Assembly: GCA_937864295.1 (NCBI GenBank)
Contig: CALMJA010000070.1
Span: 1 to 39,474 of the forward strand
DNA length: 39,474 nt
Source: an uncultured Candidatus Altimarinota bacterium
GTDB lineage: Bacteria; Patescibacteriota; Gracilibacteria; BD1-5; UBA6164
Direction of reading: 5' to 3'
In this document: positions 18,304 to 28,700 of the stretch, piece by piece
Layout: every line of letters begins with the position of its first letter
Numbering within the stretch: position 1 is the first letter of the stretch
Made by a program: the position numbers and the translations under genes
Notes under the pieces: model-generated
Seen by the model: only the letters and a program-made list of their open reading frames with translations
Database searches by the model: none
Told to the model about the DNA's origin: nothing

Positions 18304-19057
18304 AATTTCTAATTCAATATCATTTTTTTAATAAATATAAGTTTAAATAAATTAATACAAATATAAAAATAAATAGTATAAATATTGCTAAATTTATATT
18401 GATATCAGTTACTCATATAAATCAGTATCTTACTCAATTTACCATATATAAAATAGGATTTAATTGACTTAAATTTTGCCAAAAAGGTGATAGTAAATCT
18501 GTAGAGTAAAAAACTCATCATAAATAAATCAATGGTGTGATTACAAATGATGGAATTATTGATATATCATCAAAACTTTTAGCAAATATTGCATTAAATA
18601 CTCAAAGTAATGAAAAAAGTGTTGAACTTAAAAATAGAAATAAAAATATTAAAAATATATTTTCTACATTTATTTTTGTCATAAAAATTGCTACTATAAA
18701 AACAAGTCATCATACTATTATTCATCTAAGCATTCATCAAATACAAAATCAAAGAAGTATTTTAATATGACTTATAGGTGATACAAAAAGTTCTTCTATA
18801 TTGTGTTGAAATTTTGATCAAAAAAAACTTGAACTAGTATTTTGATAACTTGCCATTATTACCGACATCATGAGTAATCATGGAAATATAAAATCAATAT
18901 AATTTACTCCAGGTATAATTGATATTTGATTTCATATAAATTTTCAAAATATAAGTAAGTATAATACTATTGTTACAATTGGTGGTAGTAATGTTTGCTT
19001 CCATATTCTAAAAAATCTGGATACTTCTTTATTTATAAGTGTAGTTAAGTCTCTCAT
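18302..19057 (-). CDS. ABC-2 type transporter permease
   Basis: 251 residues with six predicted membrane helices. The N-terminal amphipathic stretch (MRDLTTLINKEVSRFFRIWKQT) and motifs FIFPGLLMMSVIMASYQ, EELFVSPISHIKILLGF and TPLIYLGGVFYSTDLLSPFWQNLSQLNPILYM are typical of the YadH/NodJ-like ABC-2 permeases that export drugs, lipids or polysaccharides. It begins three bases after the stop of the ATPase gene, so the pair forms one exporter operon. The substrate is unknown. Glycines here are mostly TGA (for example GVFYS and LGGV). Confidence 0.93.
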
Positions 19058-19060
19058 ATT

Positions 19061-19975
19061 TTATTTTTTAATTATTTTCATAAAAAGTGCTTCTAATCTA
19101 TTTGTCTTATTTCTAAAACTTTTTATATTTATTTTTTCTTCTGTTAAATCACTAAATAAATCATTTAAAGTTATTTTTTCATCCACTACTAATTCTATTT
19201 CATTTTCTTCTAATATTTTTATACTATATTTTTTGATTATTTTTTCTGATAATTTAGAATTTTCTTTCATAGTTAAAATAATAGTTTCTTCTTTTAATTT
19301 TGATAAAAGATTTTTTACGCTTGTATTTTCAATTATTTCTCAAGAATCTAGAATTGCCACTTTTTTACAAAGTGCCTCTACTTCTTCTAAATAATGTGTT
19401 GTAAGTAAAATAGTGGTTCAATTTTTATTTAATTCACTTATAAATTCCCACATACTTTTTCTTAAATCCACATCAACTCATGCTGTAGGTTCATCAAGAA
19501 TTAATATTTTAGGTTCATGAATTAGAGCTCTAACAATCATAAGTCTTCTTTTCATTCATCCACTTAATTCTCTAGCTTTTGCTTCCTTTTTTTCCCAAAG
19601 TCATAATTTTTTTAGTAATATTTCAGTTCTTTCTTCGGCAACTTTTTTATCAATTCAATAATATCACGCTTGAATAACAGGTATTTCTCTTACTTTTGCA
19701 AAAACATCAAAATTAAATTCTTGAGGTACAACTCATATTAATTTTCTAGCAGAAGGGAAATCAATATCAATATCTATTCATCATATTTTTATATTTCAAC
19801 TACTCTTTGTAACTAGATTTGTAAGTATGTTTATAGTTGTAGTTTTTCATGCTCAATTATGTCATAATAAAGCAAAAAAATCTCAAGATTCTATTTCTAA
19901 ATCAATGTGTTTTAAAACTTTATTTTCTTTATATTTTTTTTCTAATCACTTTATTTCAATTATTTTTTCTTTCAT
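19061..19975 (-). CDS. ABC transporter ATP-binding protein
   Basis: 304 residues. ABC domain 1-~225: Walker A LLGHNGAGKTTTIN, Q-loop VPQEFNFDVF, signature ELSGGMKRRLMIVRAL, Walker B ILILDEPTAGVD and the switch His in LLTTHYLEE. The fold matches YadG-type ATPases that pair with ABC-2 permeases. The C-terminal ~80 residues (KLKEETIILTMKE onward) are the accessory domain of this subfamily. It is the first gene of the exporter pair and probably drives ATP-powered export of a lipid, polysaccharide or toxic compound. Confidence 0.95.
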
Positions 19976-19986
19976 TTTATTATTTA

Positions 19987-20016
19987 TTGGCTAAATTTTG
20001 ATTATATAAATATACT
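19987..20016 (+). promoter_or_regulatory. Possible promoter for the cation transporter
   Basis: TTGGCT (19987-19992), 18-bp spacer, TATACT (20011-20016). The rest of the 121-base divergent spacer is plain A/T. Confidence 0.35.
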
Positions 20017-20096
20017 TTTTTTGATTAAAAATCAAATACTATTTTTCTTTTTAAATAAAATATATAAAATACTAAAAATACTTATAACAAAACTAT

Positions 20097-20969
20097 ATGT
20101 CACTTATAAAAATCGCAACAATTGTTTCTTCTTTGGCAGCACTTTTACTTATGATTATCAAATTTTTTGTATGAATTATAAGTTGATCAATAGCTGTATT
20201 ATCTAGTGCTATTGATTCTATGCTTGATATGTTTGTTTCACTTTTTAATTATTTTGCAGTACATAATTCAGAAAAAAATCCAGATAAAAGATTTAATTAT
20301 TGAAGATGAAAAATAGAGGCTATTGCGGCACTTTTTGAATGATTAGTTATTACATTATCTTGATTTTATATATTGTATGAATCAATTTTTAAAATAATAA
20401 ATGATGAAAAAGTTAGTTATCTTTGAGTTTCAGTTATTGTAATGCTTATTTCTGTTGTGATTACGTGATTTTTAGTTTTATTCTTGGATTATGTTGCTAA
20501 AAAAACAAATAATTTGGTAATAAAATCAGATTCATTACATTATAAAACAGATTTATTTTCAAACTCAGGTATACTTATAGGATTAGCTTTTATATATTTT
20601 ACAGGTATTAATTATATAGATGCAATTATTTGAATAACTATAGCATTTTATATTATTTATAGTGCTTATGAATTAATTAAAAAATGATTTTTATTACTTT
20701 TAGATGTGGCTCTTGATAAGGAAGAAGTAGAAGAAATAAAAAAAATAATTAAAAAACAAAAACTTGTTACTTCATTTCATGAACTTAAAACAAGACAATC
20801 ATGAAACACTAAATTTGTAGAAGTACATTTAGTTTTTAATCCTGATATAAAATTAATTGATGCTCATAGAGCTTCGGATCATATAGAACATTCTATACCA
20901 AAAATAGATAAAGATAATGAATGGAGTGTATTGGTTCATATGGATCCATATGATGATTGAAAACACTAA
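20097..20969 (+). CDS. Cation diffusion facilitator family transporter
   Basis: 290 residues. CDF proteins export Zn2+, Fe2+, Mn2+ or similar ions by proton antiport. Six helices in the first ~205 residues. Metal-site residues are seen in helix 2 (SAIDSMLDMFVS, D-x3-D) and helix 5 (SLHYKTDLFSN, H-x3-D), giving a D-D-H-D site. That pattern is closer to iron/manganese-type members than to the H-D-H-D Zn transporters, though selectivity cannot be fixed from it. The C-terminal cytosolic domain (about 210-290) has the ferredoxin-like VTSFHELKTRQSGNTKFVEVHL and DHIEHSIP typical of the family. Confidence 0.93.
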
Positions 20970-20987
20970 AAAAATTAAAAAATTCTC

Positions 20988-21043
20988 TTTACAAAATTTA
21001 AAATAAGAATATTATATTAGCACTTAAACTTTTTAAGTGCTAT
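20988..21043 (+). promoter_or_regulatory. htpG promoter with CIRCE-like HrcA operator
   Basis: TTTACA (20988-20993), 16-bp spacer, TATTAT (21010-21015), then the inverted repeat TTAGCACTT-N9-AAGTGCTAT (21017-21043). The CIRCE consensus is TTAGCACTC-N9-GAGTGCTAA, so arms and spacing match except at the innermost base pair and one outer base. It covers the expected transcription start, where HrcA binding would repress. The gene controlled is a heat-shock chaperone. Confidence 0.75.
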
Positions 21044-21050
21044 TTTTTTA
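21017..21050 (+). terminator. Hairpin doubling as terminator of the cation transporter gene
   Basis: The same inverted repeat forms an 11-bp stem followed by seven T, so it can end the upstream transcript while serving as operator for htpG. Confidence 0.5.
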
Positions 21051-21075
21051 AATTTAAAATTTAACTTTTAAAAAT

Positions 21076-23019
21076 ATGACAAATCACAATTTTGAAACAG
21101 AAACATGAAGAATTTTAGAATTATTAACACATAGTATTTATTCAAATAAAGAGATATTTTTAAGAGAATTAATTTCAAATGCTAGTGATGCAATTGATAA
21201 AGCTAGACTTAAATCTCTTACTGATGTAGATTTTTTATGAAATGATAGTGAATTTAAAATTACTATTGAAATAAATAAAAATAATTCTTCTATAATAATT
21301 ACTGATAATGGTATTGGTATGACTAAAGAAGAACTTATAAGTCATTTATGAACTATTGCTAAATCATGAACAAAAGAATTTGTTGAAAAATTAGCAAAAG
21401 CAAAAGAAGATTCTAAGCATAATTTGATATGACAATTTTGAGTATGATTTTATAGTGCTTTTATGGTCGCAGACAAAGTAGAAGTAGAAAGTAAATCAGC
21501 TCTAGATCCAGTTGCTCATATATGGTTTAGTGATTGAAAAACAAGTTATACAATAGAAGAAAGTTCAAGAGAAACAAGAGGTACAAAGATAACTCTTTTT
21601 ATAAATGAAGCAAATTTAGAATTATTAAATGATTGGAAAGTAAAAGAATTGGTAAAAAAATATAGTAATTATGTTTGAGTTCCAATTATGATGAGAGCTT
21701 ATGATTCTAGAACAGAAGAAGAAAAACAAAAAGAGCCAAAAATAATGGATTTTGAACAAGTAAATGAAACAAAACCAATTTGGAAAAAAGAAAAAAAAGA
21801 TATTAGTAGCGAAGAATATAAATCATTTTATCAAAGTTTAAGTTTTGATTGGAATGAACCACTTTTTACTATTCATAACAATGTAGAGTGAATGGTAAGT
21901 TATAAATCTATACTTTTTGCTCCTCGTGATACAAATATGTATAAAAATTTATCTGATCCAAATCTAGATTTTTGACCTAAACTTTATGTACAAAATGTAC
22001 TTATTTTAGAAAACGCTAAGGAACTTTTACCTATTTGGCTTAGATTTATTTCTTGAGTAGTTGAAACTTCTGATTTACCTTTGAATATAAGTAGAGAAAT
22101 GCTTCAAGAAAATACAATTCTTGATAAAATAAAAAAAGCGCTTACTAAAAAAGTTATTTCAGAGTTATGAAATTCATTAAAAAATAATAAAGAAGATTAT
22201 GTTAAATTTTGGGCAAATTATTGAAAAGTATTAAAAGAATGAATTCATTATGAATATGAACTTAAACAAGATATAGCATGAGTTACATTATTTAAATGAA
22301 TAAATAATAATGATCTTATAACTCTTGATGAGTATTTAGAAAAAGCACCAGTAAAAAAAGAAGAAGTTGAAATTGAAGGTAAGAAAGAACAAAAAGAAAT
22401 TAAGACAATATATTATATAATTGCAAAGAGTGAAAATGAGGCAATTGCTAGTCCTTATATAGCACAATTTAGAGAAAAAAATATAGATGTTTTAGTTTTA
22501 ACAGATGCAATTGATTCATTTTTAGTTCAAAGTTTTAATGAGTATAAAGATGCTAAACTTGTCTCAATAACTAGTTCAGATATAGAATTGGAAGATAAAA
22601 CAGAAGATGAAAAACAAAAAGAAGAAACAAAAAAACAAGATTACAAATCACTTTTTGATTTAATTAAAAATACAATTTGAGATGAAAAAATAGAAGATGT
22701 AGTTTTAAATGATAAACTTTGAACTGCACTTTGAGCATTGAAAACTCCTAAAAATGGTATAGATCCTCAACTTGAAAAAATGATGAAAGCTATGTGACAA
22801 ACTGTACCAAAACAAAAAAGAATTCTTGAATTAAATTCAAAAAATTCTCTAGTTGATACAATGAAAAAAGAATTTGATAGTGATGTTAAATCTACAAAAT
22901 TAAATGACACAATTAAATATGCTTATTATCAAGCTATTTTACTTGAATGATGAGAGATTGAAAATATATCAGAATTTGTAGAATTAACTAACAAATTTGC
23001 AAGTAGCTATTTGAAATAA
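21076..23019 (+). CDS. htpG: Molecular chaperone HtpG (Hsp90)
   Basis: 647 residues, slightly longer than E. coli HtpG (624). Hsp90 is an ATP-dependent chaperone for late folding. N-terminal ATPase domain: [35 protein letters not shown] with the catalytic Glu and Mg-binding Asn, DNGIGMT, GTIAKSGTKEF and [17 protein letters not shown] (ATP lid). The middle domain has the expected Trp-rich VPIMMR region and [12 protein letters not shown] with the conserved Arg; the C-terminal dimer domain contains MMKAMG. It is a single gene behind a CIRCE-like operator, so expression is likely repressed by HrcA until heat stress. Confidence 0.97.
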
Positions 23020-23021
23020 AA

Positions 23022-23052
23022 TAAAAAGGACTAAGAATTTAGTCTTTTTTAT
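23022..23052 (+). terminator. Intrinsic terminator after htpG
   Basis: AAAAGGACTAA-GAA-TTTAGTCTTTT with one G-T pair and a T-run. Confidence 0.75.
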
Positions 23053-23093
23053 TTTTATATGTTATAATTTTTTTGTATTAATTAATTTAAAAT

Positions 23094-24569
23094 ATGAAGA
23101 ATTTTTTAGATTATACAAAAGATGTTCAAAATGTTAAGTCTGGTTTTGTTACTCCTATGTGATGAATATTTAAATATATTCAAGAAGAAGAGAGTTTATA
23201 TGTAAATCAGAATTTTTTTGAGTGAAAAAAAATAGTTACTGAAAATGATATTGAAAATTTAAAAAAAGTATTTGATGAAAAATTAGATAATATAAAAAAA
23301 ATAAAAAAAGAATTAAGTGAATCTACTTTGGAAGATGTAGAAAAGAAATTTATTTTAAATGCCCTAAATTCTATTTGATTAAAATATATTTTATTTAAAA
23401 ATAGTATTTATTTAGAAGCTGAAAAAGCTTGATTTAATCTTACAAATGAGCAAAGAGTTACATATTTGTATAAAGTTAATAGATTGCAAAATATCATTTA
23501 TTGACCAGAAATTTCATCTCTTGATTCAGAAAAAAATAGTGTTTTAGATAAACTTACTCAAGTATATAGAGATAATAATAAAAAATTAGATGAAGATGAA
23601 AAACAATTTTTTCTAGATTTTTTGAATTCATTTGATTTTGATGATTTTGAAGAAACATTTGACCCATCAACTAAGCAATCTATAGCATTAAGTAAAAAAT
23701 ATTTATCAAGTGATAAAGTGATTTTACTTTTTGAAATGATTATTGATTTATATAATTTAGACTGATGGACTGTTTTTTTGGATCAAGATGTATGAAGTTT
23801 TTCAGTTAAAAAAGAAAAAAAACAAATAGTTTTACCAAGTAAAAAATTGGAAAAAATATCACTAAAAAGAATTCTTGAACTTTTTGACCATGAAATATGA
23901 GTACATGCTATAAGATGATTTAATTCAACTCAAACACTTAAAACAAATGGGGATTGATATCTTGAAATAGAAGAATGAATGGCAACTCTTAGTGAATTAT
24001 TATTTGATGAAAAAATAGAAAATATAATTGTAGAACCTACAATTCATCATGTATCTACATTTTTTGCAGAAAATATGAATTGAGAAGATACTAAAAAAAT
24101 GCTTGAAATTTATTTTAAAATGATTAAATCAAAAATTGTATCTTCTGAAGATATAGAAAAAGAAGCATTTGATAGAATGTTAAGAGTTAAAAGATTTGTT
24201 TCATTGAATGAAGATTGAGCTAATAGGAAAGATGTAAGTTACACTAGATGACAAAGTCAAGTTGTAAATTATTTACAAACAAGTGATAGACAAAATAAAT
24301 TAAATTTTTTGCGTGATTTTTATTTTGCTAAATTATCTTTTACTGATATGAATTTAGTTTCTGAATTTAGAGAAAAATTATGATTAGATGAAAGTGAGCT
24401 TAGATATCCTTTATGGATTTGAAAAATACTTTATAAAAAATTACTTTGAGAGAAAGTTTTTTTAAGTTTATTACAAGAAGAAGATTTTAGATTTTGAATT
24501 ATTGAAAAATTCAGTATTGATATGAAAAGAAAAATAGTGAAAATACTTCAAGAAATAAGATGAAAATAA
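23094..24569 (+). CDS. DUF1704 / MATCAP-like putative metallopeptidase
   Basis: 491 residues. The metal motif is HEIGVH (266-271), within LFDHEIGVHAIRGFNS, and IEEGMATLSE follows about 30 residues later. This H-E-x3-H plus E/Q-E-G-x-A pattern is the hallmark of DUF1704, whose bacterial members were named for a QEGLA motif and whose eukaryotic relatives (MATCAP) are tubulin tyrosine carboxypeptidases. The protein is probably a Zn-dependent carboxypeptidase-like enzyme; its substrate here is unknown and bacteria lack the MATCAP substrate. The region before residue ~200 is helical and charged. There is no signal peptide, so it should be cytoplasmic unless exported by the host-contact machinery. 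It is a lone gene between two terminators. Confidence 0.8.
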
Positions 24570-24597
24570 AAAAAGACTAAATTCTTAGTCTTTTTTT
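24568..24597 (+). terminator. Intrinsic terminator after the DUF1704 gene
   Basis: AAAAAGACTAA-ATTC-TTAGTCTTTTT and T-run; the stem core is the same as after htpG. Confidence 0.85.
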
Positions 24598-24659
24598 ATT
24601 TGTGTTTTTTATAAAAATTTATATTTTTAATAAAATTTAATTTGAAAAATATAAAAAAT

Positions 24660-25673
24660 ATGAGAATATCTTGGGTTGATAATTTGAGGTGAATTTGAAT
24701 AATACTTATAGTTTTATGACATTGTTTTTTCCCTGATAATAGCTTATTTATCAAATTTCTATTTACTTTTCATGTATGACTTTTTTTCTTTTTATCATGA
24801 TTTTTATTTAATTCAGAAAAACACAATAATTTAGTTTTATTTATTAAAAATAAATTTTATAGACTTATAATTCCATTTTTTATTTTCAATTTAATAATGT
24901 TTTCTTTTTATAAGACAAAAGAATTAATGTGATGAGAAGTTTTCTTTGTAGATATTGATAGTTTTTTCAAATGAATATTCTATGGTTCATATTTACCTAA
25001 TCATAGCGAATTTATACTTACTAATATTCCAACTTGGTTTCTTGTATCTTTATTTGTTGTTAGTATCTATTATTTTTTATTAAACAAATTTATAAAAAAT
25101 AGAAATTATAGAGTGATTATTTTGTTTTTAATATCTATATTAGTTTATTTTGAAAGTAAAAATATAGTTTTTAGGTTACCATTTAGTATGGAAATATGAG
25201 TTGTGGCTCTGTTATTTTACGGTTTAGGGCATAGTTTTAAAAAAGAAATTTCAGTCTTTGTAGAAAAGATAAATTATAATTACATATTATTAGTTCCATT
25301 ATTTGTATTATTTAATATTTATTTTCCTAGTAGTACAAATTTTTCAACAAATTTTTACTGAGATAATTATTTATTTTTTTTACTTAATTGATTTTCTTGA
25401 ATATTTTTTGTAATTATTATATCAAAACTTATTAAACAAAATTTCATATTAGATTTTTTATGAAAAAATTCTATATTGATTCTTGGCTTAGAATGGATAA
25501 AGTTTATAGTATTATCATTTGTTATATATTTATCATTTTGATATCTTGAATTTGAAAAATCATACCTTATTTGATTTATACAATTAATATCAACTATTTT
25601 AGTATTAACTCCAATAATTTTTGTTATAAATAAATTCTTATTACTTCCTTTAAATAAAATAAAAAAAGACTAA
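24660..25673 (+). CDS. Acyltransferase 3 family membrane protein
   Basis: 337 residues with about ten hydrophobic helices. Acyltransferase 3 (OafA/OatA-type) proteins acetylate surface sugars. Key features of the family: WVDNLRGIGIILIVLGHC (the R-G-x2-I and catalytic His of helix 1), LFTFHVGLFFFLSGFLF (the FHM-P-FF-L-SG signature with the second catalytic His), YRLIIPFFIFN and NIPTWFLVSLF. It probably decorates peptidoglycan, a capsule or a glycan with acetyl or another acyl group. No SGNH domain is attached. A monocistronic gene bounded by terminators. Confidence 0.9.
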
Positions 25674-25692
25674 TTTCCACTAGTCTTTTTTT
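25662..25692 (+). terminator. Intrinsic terminator after the acyltransferase gene
   Basis: AAAAAGACTA-(8-base loop)-TAGTCTTTTT; the stop codon lies in the hairpin. Confidence 0.8.
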
Positions 25693-25736
25693 ATTTTATT
25701 TATATAATTAATCTATTATAAAATAATTATATTATT

Positions 25737-28700
25737 ATGTTTGAAAAAATCAGAAGTAAGATAAGAAGAAGATATATTCTTTTGTTCGTTTTATCATTAA
25801 TTTTTCTTTGAATTTGATATAGTATAAATCCAATTATGTCATATTTCGAAAAAAGAGAAATTAAAGAAATATCCTCTATTCTTGCTAATCCATTGAAAGA
25901 AAAAACAATGGATGATTGTAAAAGTATAATGAACTTTGATACAAAAAAAGTTTCTAAATGAAACACTCATTTTAACACAATCACTTTTGATACAATTTAT
26001 AATGAATGTAGTCTTAAATATGATTTAAAAAATGTAGAATTAAATTTAGAAAATTGTATTTCTATAATTAAAGAAACAAATAGTTATTTTAAAAATAATT
26101 ATGTATTTTATGATTCACTAGATAGTAAAAGAGAAGAATGTAGTAAAAAATATTTAAATCCTACATTTAGTATTTGAACTTTTTTTAATATAAATAATGA
26201 TTTTAAAACTTCTGTAGTTATAGATTTTGCACTAGATTTTTTTACAGATATTTGAGAAGAAAATTCTGTAGAATACCTTAAAAATAGAGAAGAAGCTAAA
26301 ATTAGATTGATAAAATTGCTTGAAATAAATCCAAAAATTGAAATAGCTTTAGAAGATGTTTATTTGTATACAAATAAGGCAATAATTAACTTAAATTTAG
26401 AGCCTTTAAAAGAATATAAAATTAAATTATCTTCTTTTGATACAAGTATATGAGAAAAAACTTCAAAATCTGAATTTGTTTTTACAACTCCAGAAAATAA
26501 ATATTTTTGAATGAAAGTAGTAGAACCACTTTCTATTTATACTAAAGATAATCTTCCTAAACTTCAAATTCTTGATTACAATACTCCAAAAACTAGTACA
26601 AAAGTAAAACTTTGTAGAATTCCTGAAGAAACATATGCAAAAGTTGAAGTATTATCATCAAGTGATAATAAAGAAGTTTCAAATAAATTTTTTAAAGATG
26701 AAATTGAAACTCTAAAAACATATGAATGTATAGAAAAAAATATAATTTTTAAAGATGAAAAAGATATAAATCAAAATAAAATAATTAAAAAAGATTTTAA
26801 TTTTTCTGATTTTATAAATGAAAAAGATCCTAGATGATTATATTTTGTTTATTTTTCAAATAAAGATGATGTAGAATTTAATTCAAGAGTAAATACTCCA
26901 ATTTTCTTTTGAGTTGTAAATTCTCATGTTATGATGAAAACATCAAAATGATGACAATGATTTTTCTTTGTAAATGATTTTGCTTGAAATCCATTATCAA
27001 ATCAAAAAATAGAAGTTTACTTAAACAATTTTGATGAAGTAGAAAAAACTTATAACATGGATTCAAATGATTACAAAATAAAATATAATTCTGTAATTGA
27101 TAGAGATGTTTATGGTGAAAAAATAGAATTATGAGTTACAGATGGTTCTTGAATTTTAATTGTAGATTTAAAATCAAAAGTAGATGATTATTTTAATAGA
27201 ACATTTGAAGATGTATGGGAATATGATTGGAATAAAATGTATAGATCATTTCTTGTTAAATCATATAGTGAAGATAATATGAGTTATCTAGTTTCAACTT
27301 GGAATTCATGAATAGCACCTTGGAATTTTTGATATACTACTGATTACACTTATGATGAAAATCAAATAAGTCTACAAAGATGGTGAGATACTCAAAAATA
27401 TTATTCACATATTTATACTGATAGAAAATTATATCTACCAGGTGAACAAGTAAACATTAAATTAGTACTTAGAAATGCAAATGATTTATCTATACCAAAA
27501 AGTGATGAAACATTTAAATTAAAAATTAGTAATCCAAAATGAGAAGATATATTTGATAAGGAAATAAAACTAAATGAATTTTGAAGTTATAGTGATAGTT
27601 TAAGTTTAAGAGCTGATTTTACACTTTGAACTTATAACATATATTTATTTAAAGATGAACAAGCAATATATTATTCAAATTTTTCTGTAGAAGTATTTAA
27701 AAATCCTAAATTTAAAAATGAAGTTATGTTAAAAACTACATGATTAAATAATGAATTTGTAGATATAAAAGATACAGTTATTGAGAAATGATATTATTAT
27801 GAAAATGAAGTTCATACTTGAAAATTTACTATAAATGCAGATGTTATATCAAGTTATTTTTCTGGTCCAAGAGTTAAAAATGCTCAATTTACTTATAAAG
27901 TTTATAAACAAGATTATTATAGTGATAATTATTGGGATGATTGTTATTATTGATGTTTTTGGGAGCCTTATAAAGAATTTTATACTGAATGAACTTGAAC
28001 ATTAGATGCATCTTGAATATGAAAAATAAATGTAGATGTAGATTTTAGATCTAGTTATTCTGATTATAAATATATAGTTGAAGTAACAGTTACTGATGAA
28101 ACAGGTGATACTATAACTTGATCAAATTCTGTTATTGCAAAATTACCTGAAGAATTTAAAAAATATAATAATCAATTAAGTCTTAAATTTAACTCAAGTG
28201 AAAAATTTGTTAAGACATGAAATAAAGTTGATATTAAATGAAAACTTAGTTTATGAAAATGGACTGATTCCTATAATGATAAATATATTTTTATTGTAAA
28301 AAGAAAAGAATATTTAAATAAAAAAGTTAAAGATGTTAATGGTTATGATAGAAATGTACAAAGTGTTAATGAAATAGTTGAAAAAGTAATGTATGTAAAT
28401 GATAAAAATTTTGATGTAAGTCTTAATTGAGAATTATCATTATCATATAAACTTGATAAAAATTCTGAATATATTTTTGAATATGGTTTAGCAAAAAATT
28501 ATTCTATATGAGAATTTTTATGACTTAGAGAAGATGAAAAAATAGAAAAAAAATATATAGATGAAATTGTAGAAAAATTTAACAAGGAAAAAACACTATA
28601 TGTAGAAAATTATTTAGAAGATACTCAAACAGTTTGTGATGATAAGGAAAATTGTGAACCTTGAATAATTACAAAAAGATTATATTTAAGAGATTTGATA

